Origin: Calditrichia bacterium
GTDB lineage: Bacteria > Calditrichota > Calditrichia > RBG-13-44-9 > J075
DNA: 64,000 nucleotides
Assembly (NCBI GenBank): GCA_028284445.1
Contig: JANQRS010000050.1
Coordinates: 124,001-188,000, forward strand
Direction: 5' to 3'
Shown: positions 51,044 through 59,333 of the stretch, in pieces
Layout of the letters: every line of letters starts with the position of its first letter
Numbering within the stretch: position 1 is the stretch's first letter
Translations under genes and position numbers: made by a program
Notes under the pieces: generated by a model
What the model was told of the DNA's origin: nothing
What the model saw: only the letters and a program-made list of their open reading frames with translations
The model's database searches: none

Positions 51044-51934
51044 ATGGAGCGTATTGAGATACTGGCAGCGGAGGACTTTGATTTTCAGCAGCACTTGACT
51101 TTCCTGGGAAGATCTGCCGACGAAACCTCACACTTTGTTGAAGATGATCAGGTGTATACCCTGCTTGCTCATGAGGGTATAGATCTGGCGTTTGCGGTAT
51201 CAGCAACAGAAGGTGGGTTGGGTGCCAGAATTCTCCACGGGAACGCAGATCGTAGTTCAATTGAGGCAATAAAAACATACATGACAGACTGGTTCGATCT
51301 GGATCGTGATCTAACTGATTTTTATGAACTTGCAGCGAAAGATTCACTGCTGGCGCCAATTGTGAAGCAGTATCGCGGATTGCGGATTATTGGCCTGCCG
51401 AACTTGTTTGAATCACTTGCATGGGCTGTAATTGGTCAGCAAATAAACCTGACCTTTGCTTATCGCTTAAAGCGGCGAATGGTAGAGAACTTTGGGCGTT
51501 CACTTGAGCTTGACGGACGAACTTTCTGGCATTTCCCTGAGCCGGCAGTGATTGCCCAACTGGCGGAAGAGGATCTAAAAGCCCATCAGTTTTCAATTCA
51601 GAAGGCACGATATGTGATCGGCATTGCTCGCCTGATGGCCGACGGCCGCTTGTCAAAACAACAGCTGTTGGCCAAAGAAAATCCGCAAGAGATGCGCGCA
51701 ACACTTTTGGAAATAAAAGGTGTGGGCGGCTGGACGGCGGACTACGTGATGATGAAATGCCTGCGGCAGCCCGGGGCATTTCCCATTCAAGATGTTGGTC
51801 TGCATAATGCGATTCGGAAGTGGAAACAGCTTGATAGAAAACCGAGCATTCCTGAAATAGAAAAAATGTCGAAAAAGTGGCGGAACTGGGAAGCTTATGC
51901 CACGTTCTATCTTTGGAGGTCGCTCTATGAGTGA
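51044..51934 (+). CDS. alkA: DNA-3-methyladenine glycosylase II
   Basis: The product is 296 residues. The N-terminal domain (about residues 1-105) is of the AlkA type; the HhH-GPD core follows with SLAWAVIGQQINLTFAYRLK, the helix-hairpin-helix LLEIKGVGGWTADYVMMKC and the catalytic aspartate in PGAFPIQDVGLHNAIRKW. The enzyme removes alkylated purines to start base-excision repair. Length matches AlkA. The Ogt gene overlaps its last eight bases, so both alkylation-repair enzymes are co-translated. I see no strong ribosome site before this start, but no better start exists. Confidence 0.92.
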   Translation: MERIEILAAEDFDFQQHLTFLGRSADETSHFVEDDQVYTLLAHEGIDLAFAVSATEGGLGARILHGNADRSSIEAIKTYMTDWFDLDRDLTDFYELAAKDSLLAPIVKQYRGLRIIGLPNLFESLAWAVIGQQINLTFAYRLKRRMVENFGRSLELDGRTFWHFPEPAVIAQLAEEDLKAHQFSIQKARYVIGIARLMADGRLSKQQLLAKENPQEMRATLLEIKGVGGWTADYVMMKCLRQPGAFPIQDVGLHNAIRKWKQLDRKPSIPEIEKMSKKWRNWEAYATFYLWRSLYE

Positions 51935-52397
51935 CAAGGTGTATGCTTATTTCGAGTCGGAAATTGGGCTGATTGAAATTTGCGCCCGGGATGAATCTTT
52001 GGTTTCCCTATTTTTTGTGGAAGAACGCCGGGAAGAAGAAACAGCCGACAGTCAGGTAATTGCGGATTGCCGGCAGCAGTTGCGAGAATATTTTGACAAG
52101 CAGCGTACGGATTTTGATCTGCCCCTCATGCCGGAAGGCACCCGGTTTCAACGGGAAGTGTGGTCGGCGCTTTTGGCAATTCCCTTCGGACGCACACAGT
52201 CATATCTTGATATCGCCATGCAACTGGGGGATCGCCGTAAAATTCGGGCCGTTGGCCGGGCCAATGGTCAAAATCCGATTTCACTGATTGTGCCCTGTCA
52301 CCGGGTTATCGGAAGTAATGGCAAGCTCATCGGCTACGGTGGCGGGCTTTGGCGCAAAGAGTGGTTGTTGCGTCACGAAGGCGCCCTGCTGATCTGA
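51927..52397 (+). CDS. ogt: Methylated-DNA-protein-cysteine methyltransferase
   Basis: The product is 156 residues from ATG 51927 (MSDKVYAYFESEIGLIEICA), with GGAGG about eight bases upstream inside alkA. A short N-terminal domain precedes the catalytic domain with TRFQREVWSALLAIPFGRTQ, the DNA-recognition helix around AVGRANGQNPISL, the acceptor cysteine in IVPCHRVIG, and LIGYGGGLWRKEWLLRHE. It transfers alkyl groups from O6-alkylguanine onto its own cysteine, a single-use repair reaction. The operon with alkA makes a compact alkylation-defence unit; no Ada regulator is present. Confidence 0.95.
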   Translation: MSDKVYAYFESEIGLIEICARDESLVSLFFVEERREEETADSQVIADCRQQLREYFDKQRTDFDLPLMPEGTRFQREVWSALLAIPFGRTQSYLDIAMQLGDRRKIRAVGRANGQNPISLIVPCHRVIGSNGKLIGYGGGLWRKEWLLRHEGALLI

Positions 52398-52517
52398 GCG
52401 AATCTCGAAAAGAGTTTTATGGGAGGATGCAATACCGTATGTTGTATTCGGGAATTAATTTTGTGAGTGGGAATCGCATCAGTTTTTGATGCAAACCTTT
52501 TGTGAAAGGAGTAGGTC

Positions 52518-52802
52518 ATGAATTTTTATATCACCAATCTGGCGTACGAAGTTACAGATGATGATCTTCGGGAGGCATTTGCCAAATACGGGGAAGTGAC
52601 CTCTGCCAAAGTAGCCCGCGACAATATGGGAGGCGCCTCCAAGGGATTCGGATTTGTTGAAATGCCGAACAATTCGGAAGCAGATAAAGCGATAAAGGGG
52701 ATTAACGGTACGGAACTAATGGGCCAGCGCGTTAAAGTCAGCGAAGCGCGTGACCGTAATGATAAACGTCGTCGCGGCCGTCGGGGCGGACGGCGCCGTT
52801 AG
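52518..52802 (+). CDS. RRM-type RNA-binding protein
   Basis: The product is 94 residues with AAAGGAG before the ATG. A single RNA recognition motif spans residues 1-80: RNP2 is FYITNLAYEV, RNP1 is SKGFGFVEM. The last dozen residues are almost all arginine, lysine and glycine (NDKRRRGRRGGRRR), a typical RNA-binding tail. Bacterial RRM proteins of this size resemble the cold-inducible Rbp family of cyanobacteria. It is preceded by a 120-base leader in which I see no clear structure. Confidence 0.93.
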   Translation: MNFYITNLAYEVTDDDLREAFAKYGEVTSAKVARDNMGGASKGFGFVEMPNNSEADKAIKGINGTELMGQRVKVSEARDRNDKRRRGRRGGRRR

Positions 52803-53113
52803 GCGGATTGATCGATAATCTCGAAGAGTTGTCGACTGGCAGTAAACTGCCCTTCAAATAGATCAATGACTTCTTTTTTCAACGCTGGTGCAGCATGCTG
52901 ATTATAGGCCTCAATTTTTTCCAGACTATCGGTCTGGTATTCGGCAATAAATGTAACCTCCCCGGTATCGCTGTCGTCAATTACGCGGCGAAATGAATAG
53001 CTGTGAAAGTAGCCGGTGTTGACAACATCATCCAGATGTTTTTCCAGGAAGAAATTCTGCCATTTTTCGGCAAGATCTATTGACATCGTGCAACTCACCT
53101 GATAGATGATCAT
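52799..53113 (-). CDS. DUF4286 family protein
   Basis: The product is 104 residues. The ATG at 53113 overlaps the stop of the upstream oxidase gene (ATGA), so the long upstream extension is not used. The sequence MIIYQVSCTMSIDLAEKWQN then FFLEKHLDDVVNTGYFHSY and ITFIAEYQTDSLEKIEAYNQ-like text (in the sequence TFIAEYQTDSLEKIEAYNQH) fits DUF4286, a ferredoxin-like alpha-beta domain. Function is unknown. It ends within four bases of the convergent RRM gene, overlapping its stop. Confidence 0.85.
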   Translation of the reverse strand: MIIYQVSCTMSIDLAEKWQNFFLEKHLDDVVNTGYFHSYSFRRVIDDSDTGEVTFIAEYQTDSLEKIEAYNQHAAPALKKEVIDLFEGQFTASRQLFEIIDQSA

Positions 53114-54168
53114 TGTGGATAATCTCCTGCCGGTTTGCGGCGTATAAAGTTGGCGTTTATTTGCTTTAGTGATGTTACGCCTGCCAGGCGCATGTCGCGG
53201 AGCAACTCCTCGTCGAGGATGCTCAGTACCTTTGTAACACCGGCTTGACCGCCTACAGCCAGGCCGTAGCAAAATGCCCGGCCGATGCAACAGGCAGTAG
53301 CGCCAAGGGCCAGGGCCTTAAAGATATCCGTGCCACGTCGAATGCCGCCGTCAATTAATACCGGAAGGCGGCCCTTGACGGCTGCGACGACCTCCGGCAG
53401 CGCCTCAATGCTTGCCAGATCGCTTTCCAACTGCCGGCCACCGTGGTTGGATACGATGATGCCATCCGCGCCATAATGGATCGCCAGCTCGGCGTCTTCG
53501 GCTGTAACAATTCCCTTCAAGACAATTTTCATACTGCACTGACTCCTCAACCAGTTGATCATCTCCCAGGTCATGCTTGGGTCATACACTGTTTCTCCAT
53601 CTGCCAGGTCAGCAACATTTGGCATATCGGTGCCACCTTCAATATGTTCCATCAGGCTGCTGAGATGGCTCTCGCGATTGCCCGGAACCGGGAGGTCAAC
53701 TGTCAGCATCAGGACACGCGACCCGAGATCTTCGGCGGTTTTTACCAATCTACTAGTTATCGTTCGGTCTGTGGTAGGGTAGAGCTGAAACCAGGGCGGC
53801 TTCTCAAATTGACTGCAGATATCCCTAAAATGAAAATGACTGACGGTGGATACGATCATCAACTGATCGCGGTCGTTGGCTGCTCGTGCGGTAGCCAATT
53901 CGCCATCCGAATGGAATAAACGCTGCATACCGACTGGCGCTAGAATGACCGGGCTGCGCAGTTCGCGATCAAAGAGAGTGACGCGACTATCGACTTCCCG
54001 TACATCCACCAAGACGCGCCGGCGTATCTGGTAATTCCGAAAGGCGTCGCTGTTACGTTTTTTGGTACGTAAGTCATCGGCACCACCGAAGAGATAGGCC
54101 CAGGTGTCTTCCGGCAATGCTTCTTTCGCAGCTGCTTCATATTGCCAAATGTTTTTCAGTGCCTGCAT
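53110..54168 (-). CDS. FMN-dependent alpha-hydroxy acid dehydrogenase/oxidase
   Basis: The product is 352 residues from ATG 54168, overlapping the TfoX-like stop by one base (TGATG). The TIM barrel has the FMN phosphate and flavin contacts FDRELRSPVILAPVGMQRLF, the flavin-binding lysine in KIVLKGIVTAEDA (about residue 218), the catalytic histidine H242 in IIVSNHGGRQLES and VLIDGGIRRGTDIFKALALG. The family oxidises 2-hydroxy acids such as lactate, glycolate or mandelate. The active loop contains the usual arginine in VPGNRESHLSS. No membrane anchor is present, so electrons may pass to oxygen. Confidence 0.93.
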   Translation of the reverse strand: MQALKNIWQYEAAAKEALPEDTWAYLFGGADDLRTKKRNSDAFRNYQIRRRVLVDVREVDSRVTLFDRELRSPVILAPVGMQRLFHSDGELATARAANDRDQLMIVSTVSHFHFRDICSQFEKPPWFQLYPTTDRTITSRLVKTAEDLGSRVLMLTVDLPVPGNRESHLSSLMEHIEGGTDMPNVADLADGETVYDPSMTWEMINWLRSQCSMKIVLKGIVTAEDAELAIHYGADGIIVSNHGGRQLESDLASIEALPEVVAAVKGRLPVLIDGGIRRGTDIFKALALGATACCIGRAFCYGLAVGGQAGVTKVLSILDEELLRDMRLAGVTSLKQINANFIRRKPAGDYPQ

Positions 54169-54518
54169 CAACGCTTTTTCTTCTTCGGCTTCTTGGATCG
54201 CAATGCCGCATCATAAGCCAATTGCGCCCAATGCTGCATTTCCATCGGATTGTCGAGGGCATTTTCCGGAACCAGGTAATAGGACATTGCCATGGGTTGG
54301 CCGTTTTTCACGTAGATAAAGGGCTCTGCGCCTTCTTCTTCAAAAGTCGCCCGGTTTTCTTCATCGACTTTCAAATATAGCTGGTCGTCGGCCACCAGGC
54401 CAAACATCAAATCGTCCCGATATATACCATAGCCGCCAAACATGGCGCGTGAACGGATATTGCCAAAATCGCTCAGCAATTCCAGGAGATATTCGACGAA
54501 TTCACTTTTTTTTGCCAT
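54168..54518 (-). CDS. TfoX N-terminal domain protein
   Basis: The product is 116 residues. The sequence EFVEYLLELLSDFGNIRSRA then MFGGYGIYRDDLMFGLVADD and QLYLKVDEENRATFEEEG is typical of the TfoX N-terminal domain ('R.MFGG.G.Y....FA.I....LYLK'). The C-terminal tail is lysine-rich (RSKKPKKKKR). In gamma-proteobacteria the full TfoX protein controls competence, but stand-alone N domains are widespread and of uncertain role. It is translationally coupled to the FMN oxidase, giving a three-gene operon with the DUF4286 gene. Confidence 0.92.
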   Translation of the reverse strand: MAKKSEFVEYLLELLSDFGNIRSRAMFGGYGIYRDDLMFGLVADDQLYLKVDEENRATFEEEGAEPFIYVKNGQPMAMSYYLVPENALDNPMEMQHWAQLAYDAALRSKKPKKKKR

Positions 54519-54580
54519 AAGAGAATAGGTGTTTGCTGTTAGATGTTGGTTGAGAGTTGATTAATAGATGGATTTATGGA

Positions 54581-54627
54581 CCACATCCCCCTGAATCCCC
54601 TTCGAAGGGGGAAGCAGGGGGATGTGG
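54581..54627. repeat. Palindromic repeat family, copy 2
   Basis: CCACATCCCCCTG (54581-54593) and CAGGGGGATGTGG (54615-54627) are exact complements around an inner AATCCCCTTCGAAGGGGG. It stands in the gap 54519-54854 between the TfoX-like and acetamidase genes. Confidence 0.85.
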
Positions 54628-54709
54628 TTATTTTTCATTCGTTGCTGCCTTCACGTTCGCTTGACGCGAACATGAGGCTGGGCGATGCAACGGCTTCGCC
54701 GTTAATTTT

Positions 54710-54739
54710 CACTGCCACTGCCACTGCCACTGCCACTGC
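54710..54739 (+). repeat. CACTGC tandem repeat
   Basis: Five exact CACTGC units occupy 54710-54739. Two more copies lie at 54843-54854, immediately before the stop codon of the minus-strand acetamidase-like gene at 54855. The rest of the gap shows only the palindromic repeat and AT-rich sequence. Confidence 0.85.
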
Positions 54740-54854
54740 CACCCGGGTATAAAAACAAACCCGGGCCTATTAACATTTTATCGCTACGCGATATTTTAAG
54801 GTGAAAAGAAAATATTCGACATTTGTCATTTGTCATTGTTTTCACTGCCACTGC

Positions 54855-55871
54855 TTACTGCATCTTGTCACTGGCAAGCACCGATTTCGGCACATGCATT
54901 GTTACCAGGACGTGCGGAAGATCAACGACTTCGGCAATTTTGAGATCACCGATGAGTGAGCAAAGCATGTATGCATCTTCACGAGTCATCTTGTATGTTG
55001 CCGCGAGATGGTCAACCATGTAGCCGGTGGCTTTCTTTGCTGCCTCATCCAGCGTCGTGGCAAAGGCGGTAACCGCATATACCTCATCGGTTTCATACTG
55101 CGGCTCTTCAATTTTGCGATCAGATTTGATCAGGCTGATTTCATAAATGATACGCAAAGGCGATTCGATTGCCGTTCCGGCCACTTCACCAAGGCCTTGC
55201 ACGGCGTGCGGATCACCGATCGAGAAGAGTGCACCTTTCACAAATACTGGAAAGTATACGGTGGTTCCTTCAACCAGGTTCGGGTCATCCATATTTCCTC
55301 CGTTGGCGCGTGGCGGACCGGTGGAGAGCATTTCTTCGGTAGCCGGTGCAACGCCCATAACGCCGGGAAAGGGTTTAAGGGGAATGGTAAAGCGGTTCCC
55401 GAATGTCGCCGTCTTCGCTTGCTTGTCAATCTTGTGAGTGACGAAGCTATATTCGTCGAATTCGTCGCGCAAGAGGGCAATTCGAGGCACAATTGCCTGC
55501 CAACCCCAGCTATCCAGCTCAATCTTATGCAGCTTGACAGCGAGAATATCGCCCGGCTCGGCATTCTCAACATATACCGGTCCGGTGAGGGTATGGATTT
55601 TACTGCGATCAATTGTTTGATATTCTTCCAGCGTCGAATGGATCGATAGCTGTCCGCCGGTGGCCTCATGCGTAAATGCCTCGATAACGCTACCGCTTTT
55701 GACGCGCAAAACCGGCGCAATGGCACTGCTGAATTTGTCATGTGTTTGATCAGCTGTGAGCGTATAGTCAATTGTCAGGGCGGTCTCTGATGCTTCCGAT
55801 GCCGGCGTGTTGCATTGGCAAAGGAGTGCTGCGATCAACGTGATCATCATTGTCAAAATAACCTTTTGCAT
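54855..55871 (-). CDS. Exported acetamidase/formamidase family protein
   Basis: The product is 338 residues from ATG 55871 (MQKVILTMMITLIAALLCQC), with GAGG seven bases upstream. The N-terminus is a signal sequence; a cysteine lies where a lipobox would be, but the motif LCQC is not canonical. The rest follows the FmdA/AmdA family: TGPVYVENAEPGDILAVKLH, FPGVMGVAPATEEMLSTGPP, RANGGNMDDPNLVEGTTVYF and LFSIGDPHAVQGLGEVAGTA, including the conserved 'GDPHA.QG.GE..GTA' block. The family hydrolyses small amides to ammonia and acid, usually in the cytoplasm, so an exported form is notable. Confidence 0.9.
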   Translation of the reverse strand: MQKVILTMMITLIAALLCQCNTPASEASETALTIDYTLTADQTHDKFSSAIAPVLRVKSGSVIEAFTHEATGGQLSIHSTLEEYQTIDRSKIHTLTGPVYVENAEPGDILAVKLHKIELDSWGWQAIVPRIALLRDEFDEYSFVTHKIDKQAKTATFGNRFTIPLKPFPGVMGVAPATEEMLSTGPPRANGGNMDDPNLVEGTTVYFPVFVKGALFSIGDPHAVQGLGEVAGTAIESPLRIIYEISLIKSDRKIEEPQYETDEVYAVTAFATTLDEAAKKATGYMVDHLAATYKMTREDAYMLCSLIGDLKIAEVVDLPHVLVTMHVPKSVLASDKMQ

Positions 55872-55951
55872 GCTATCCTCGCCTGGAATAAACGTCGAGC
55901 GATGATCGTTCAACGGAAACGATCATCGCTCAACTATGAACGATTCGCTTA

Positions 55952-58900
55952 TCATGGCACTTTCGGTAAGGGCTGACCTTCCAGCCACGGAGCACCACTT
56001 TCCTGCAATTTCTTTTCGAATGCAGGCAGCTTATTCTCGAGAATGTCACGTAAGGTTTGACGCAGTTCGTTGAATTGTGTTGCCGCAATCGCCAGTGCCT
56101 GCTTGTGCATTGGTGTCGGACCGTATGTCGCATTGCCAGTGCCCAACCGGGCCACGCCGATTCTCTCACCGATACTCGGTGGATTCTTTTCACCAACTTG
56201 ACGACGCGAGCGGCTGCCATTCAGCTGGCGATCAAGCGTGAGCAGGGATTCGCGGATGCTGTGTAATTCCTGATCAAGGCTTCCTGGCAAAGATGGCGTG
56301 CGCAAGAGCACGTGACGTAGCGTTTCTGCCCGTTTCAGGGCATTTGCCAATGCGGTTGAAGCGGCGCTTGTGCTGCGACGCAGATGGGCTATTTCCTGCC
56401 AGAATTGGGCGACCTCTTCCGGCTTGGCGCCTTCCAGTGCACCTTTGCGCATCCGTTCAACAACAAAAGGCACTGCCTCAGATAATTCCGTCACCACGCC
56501 ATTGATTTCTTTGGATAGCGCGACCTTATACTCACCGGGGGCTGCGCCGGGGCCGGTGGGCCCATTTTTACGCGGTTTTTCGCCGACCGTCATGGCGGCA
56601 TTGTTCGGCAATGTCAGATCCCAGGCAACCCGATGAAATCCTTTGCCGGTGGGACCTTCGATGCGCCGCACGACATGTCCGGCATTATCCATGACCGTCA
56701 GCCAGATCTTAGGCGCAATCTCGGTGCGTTGTGCATCAACGGTATCCCAACCGGGGAAGCTGTTGCCTTGTTTGTTCTTACGTGCTTTGCGCTCTGCTGC
56801 TTGTCGTTCTTGCTTGCTGGTCTTATAGCCTTCGGACAGATAGTAAGTAAATACGGCACCAAAGGGCGGATTCGGCGCGGTGTAGTATGAGGCGCCCTGG
56901 GATCCTTTATTGCTGAACCCGAGGACACCGCGCTGTACATACCACCATGCTTTGCGAATTGGAAATAATGTGGCTTCCTGGTTCAACTGCTCCTCGGAAA
57001 CATGACGAAGCACGCTGTAGTCGTCAAAAATATAAAAGCCGCGGCCGAAGGTCGCACCGACCAGGTCGTTTTCGCGTTTCTGAATGGCAAGATCGCGGAA
57101 TGAAATCGTGGGAACCCCACCTTTGAGTTTGATCCATTTCTTGCCGCTGTCAACCGTAAAATATATGCCGAATTCCGTAGCCGTAAACATCAGCTCCGGC
57201 TTGACATGGTCTTGCACAATTCGCCAGACCAGCGTGCGATCAGGCAGATTGGCGCGAATAGAGCGCCATGATTTTCCGCGATTGGTGCTCTTCAAAAGAT
57301 AAGGTGCTAAATCACCAAACTTGTGATTGTCCAATACGACATAGACAGTATTCGGATCGTGTAGATCTGCCTTGATATCGTTGACGAAGGCGGTTGCCGG
57401 GACGCCGGGGAGGCTGCCTACCTCAATCTTGCGCCAATTCTTGCCGCCATCTTCCGTGACCTGGATAATGCCGTCATCGGTTCCGGCATAGATCAGCCCT
57501 TCCTGCTTTGGGGATTCGGCCAGCGAGGTAATGGTATTGTAGTTGGACATGGCCAGGAGGTCCCAGGGGGAATCCCAACTCCATGTGCTTTCCATAATCG
57601 GCAATTCGATGCGTTCCTGATTGCGGGTTAGATCGCCGGAAATAGCTGTCCATTCATCACCCCTATTGTCGGAACGCCAAACGCGCTGCGACGCAAAATA
57701 GAGGCGAGTAGGGGAGTGTGGACTGACCAAAATCGGGGCATCCCAATTAAAACGTTCGTGCCCTTCGTCGGCTGCTGGCTGCGGCTTGATGTATACGATT
57801 TCCCCGGTTGTGCGATCCACACGCACCAGGTTTCCCTGCTGCCATTCCGAATACATGATATCCGGATTGCCGGGTTCGGTTGCCGGCTGATGCCCATCGC
57901 CAAACAGTGTGACGTACCAATCGGCATTGCGGATGCCGTGAACATTGTCTGTGCGTGACGGCCCACCCTGGGTATTGTTATCCTGCGTCCCGCCGTAAAT
58001 GTTGTAGAAGGGTGCAGCATCATCAACGGCAACTTTGTAATATTGGGTCAAGGGCAGGTTGGCAACAAACCGCCAGTTTTCAGCGAGGTCAAAGCTTTCG
58101 TAAATGCCGCCGTCGGTGCCGACAAGCAGGTAGTCGGGATCATCCGGCCGGAAATTAATGGAATGGTTGTCGGAATGCTTGTGTTCTTCCTTCATGCGAC
58201 GGAAGGTTTTTCCGCCATCGTCAGAGATCTGCATTCTTACATCAACCAGGTAGAGGCGGTCAAATGCATGTGGACTGGCATAGAGTTCCTGGTAGTAATG
58301 CGGACCGGTTGCCCCGGCAACAGCATCGGACATCTTTTTCCAGGAAATGCCGCGGTTGTGAGAGCGGTAGACACCACCGGTGCGGCGATCAAGTTCAATG
58401 GCAGCGTAGAGTACGTCGGGATTCTGCGGTGAAATCGCCAGACCAATTTTGCCCATGTTTGACGAGGGCAGACCCTTACTTAATTTCCGCCAGGTCTTGC
58501 CGCCGTCTGTAGAACGATGCAGTCCGGATCCGGGGCCACCACCCATATATGCAGCCACATTGCGATGGCGCTGCCAGGTGGCTGCATAAAGCCAATCGGG
58601 ATCGCGCGGATCGATTACAACTTCTGTTACGCCAACCCATTGGTCATCACCAAGTACCCGTTTCCAGCTTTTTCCGCCATCTTCCGTCATATAAAGACCG
58701 CGCTCACCACCTTTAGACCACAGCGGACCCTGGGCAGCGACCCACACGACGTCCGAGTTTTCCGGGTGGACGATGATCTTGGATATATGGTGCGACTTTT
58801 TCAGACCCATATTCTTCCAGCTCGCGCCGCCATCCTCGCTCATATAAACGCCGTCTCCGTAGGCGACATGTCTTCCACCGACGTTCTCACCGGTGCCAAG

Positions 58901-59236
58901 CCAGATCACATGGGGATTGTTGGGATCAATGGTGATGCAACCGGTTGAGTAAGAGGGATAGTTGTCAAAAATCGGCTTCCAGGTAGTGCCCGCATTTCTG
59001 GTTTTCCAAACCCCGCCGGAACCGACAGCAACATACCAGGTGTTGTAATCTTGCGGATGAATGGCGATGTCTGCGATACGTCCGGACATAAATGCCGGGC
59101 CGATACCACGGAGTTTCAAGCCGCTGAAAGTTGTGTCATTAAGCGCCGAAGCGGCTTTCTTCTTTTGTGCAAAGCCAGGGCTGGAAAGCAGCGATGCAGA
59201 TATTAGAATCAATATGAATTGGCGAAGCATTCTCAT
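55952..59236 (-). CDS. Giant exported BNR/sortilin-like propeller protein
   Basis: The product is 1094 residues with a signal peptide (MRMLRQFILILISASLLSSP, ending GFA). Residues about 40-750 consist of many BNR repeats of the form 'S.DGG..W': VWKTRNAGTTWKPIF, YMSEDGGASWKNMG, YMTEDGGKSWKRVL, HRSTDGGKTWRKLS, YRSHNRGISWKKMS and QVTEDGGKNWRKIE. These build the ten-bladed or paired propellers of sortilin/Vps10-type domains. The C-terminal about 300 residues contain an immunoglobulin-like stretch (AGHVVRRIEGPTGKGFHRVA, WDLTLPNNAA) and helices. Similar proteins are abundant in Bacteroidota and relatives with no fixed function. It may bind or process secreted peptides. Confidence 0.9.
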   Translation of the reverse strand: MRMLRQFILILISASLLSSPGFAQKKKAASALNDTTFSGLKLRGIGPAFMSGRIADIAIHPQDYNTWYVAVGSGGVWKTRNAGTTWKPIFDNYPSYSTGCITIDPNNPHVIWLGTGENVGGRHVAYGDGVYMSEDGGASWKNMGLKKSHHISKIIVHPENSDVVWVAAQGPLWSKGGERGLYMTEDGGKSWKRVLGDDQWVGVTEVVIDPRDPDWLYAATWQRHRNVAAYMGGGPGSGLHRSTDGGKTWRKLSKGLPSSNMGKIGLAISPQNPDVLYAAIELDRRTGGVYRSHNRGISWKKMSDAVAGATGPHYYQELYASPHAFDRLYLVDVRMQISDDGGKTFRRMKEEHKHSDNHSINFRPDDPDYLLVGTDGGIYESFDLAENWRFVANLPLTQYYKVAVDDAAPFYNIYGGTQDNNTQGGPSRTDNVHGIRNADWYVTLFGDGHQPATEPGNPDIMYSEWQQGNLVRVDRTTGEIVYIKPQPAADEGHERFNWDAPILVSPHSPTRLYFASQRVWRSDNRGDEWTAISGDLTRNQERIELPIMESTWSWDSPWDLLAMSNYNTITSLAESPKQEGLIYAGTDDGIIQVTEDGGKNWRKIEVGSLPGVPATAFVNDIKADLHDPNTVYVVLDNHKFGDLAPYLLKSTNRGKSWRSIRANLPDRTLVWRIVQDHVKPELMFTATEFGIYFTVDSGKKWIKLKGGVPTISFRDLAIQKRENDLVGATFGRGFYIFDDYSVLRHVSEEQLNQEATLFPIRKAWWYVQRGVLGFSNKGSQGASYYTAPNPPFGAVFTYYLSEGYKTSKQERQAAERKARKNKQGNSFPGWDTVDAQRTEIAPKIWLTVMDNAGHVVRRIEGPTGKGFHRVAWDLTLPNNAAMTVGEKPRKNGPTGPGAAPGEYKVALSKEINGVVTELSEAVPFVVERMRKGALEGAKPEEVAQFWQEIAHLRRSTSAASTALANALKRAETLRHVLLRTPSLPGSLDQELHSIRESLLTLDRQLNGSRSRRQVGEKNPPSIGERIGVARLGTGNATYGPTPMHKQALAIAATQFNELRQTLRDILENKLPAFEKKLQESGAPWLEGQPLPKVP

Positions 59237-59270
59237 TGAACGTGTCCTTGATTTGGTTTCATTAGTATAC

Positions 59271-59318
59271 CAACATCCCCCTGGATCCCCCTTCGAAAGG
59301 GGACACAGTGGGATGTTG
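59271..59318. repeat. Palindromic repeat family, copy 3
   Basis: CAACATCCCCCTG (59271-59283) pairs with CAGTGGGATGTTG (59306-59318) with one mismatch, around GATCCCCCTTCGAAAGGGGA. It lies between the BNR-protein gene and the molybdenum-enzyme gene. Confidence 0.85.
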
Positions 59319-59333
59319 CTGCGTATCTATCAA

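Noticed and set aside
54710..54739. Possible CRISPR-like array
   Set aside because: The unit is only six bases with no spacers; it is a simple microsatellite. The TTTAGTCAC repeat at 33161-33196 was rejected for the same reason.
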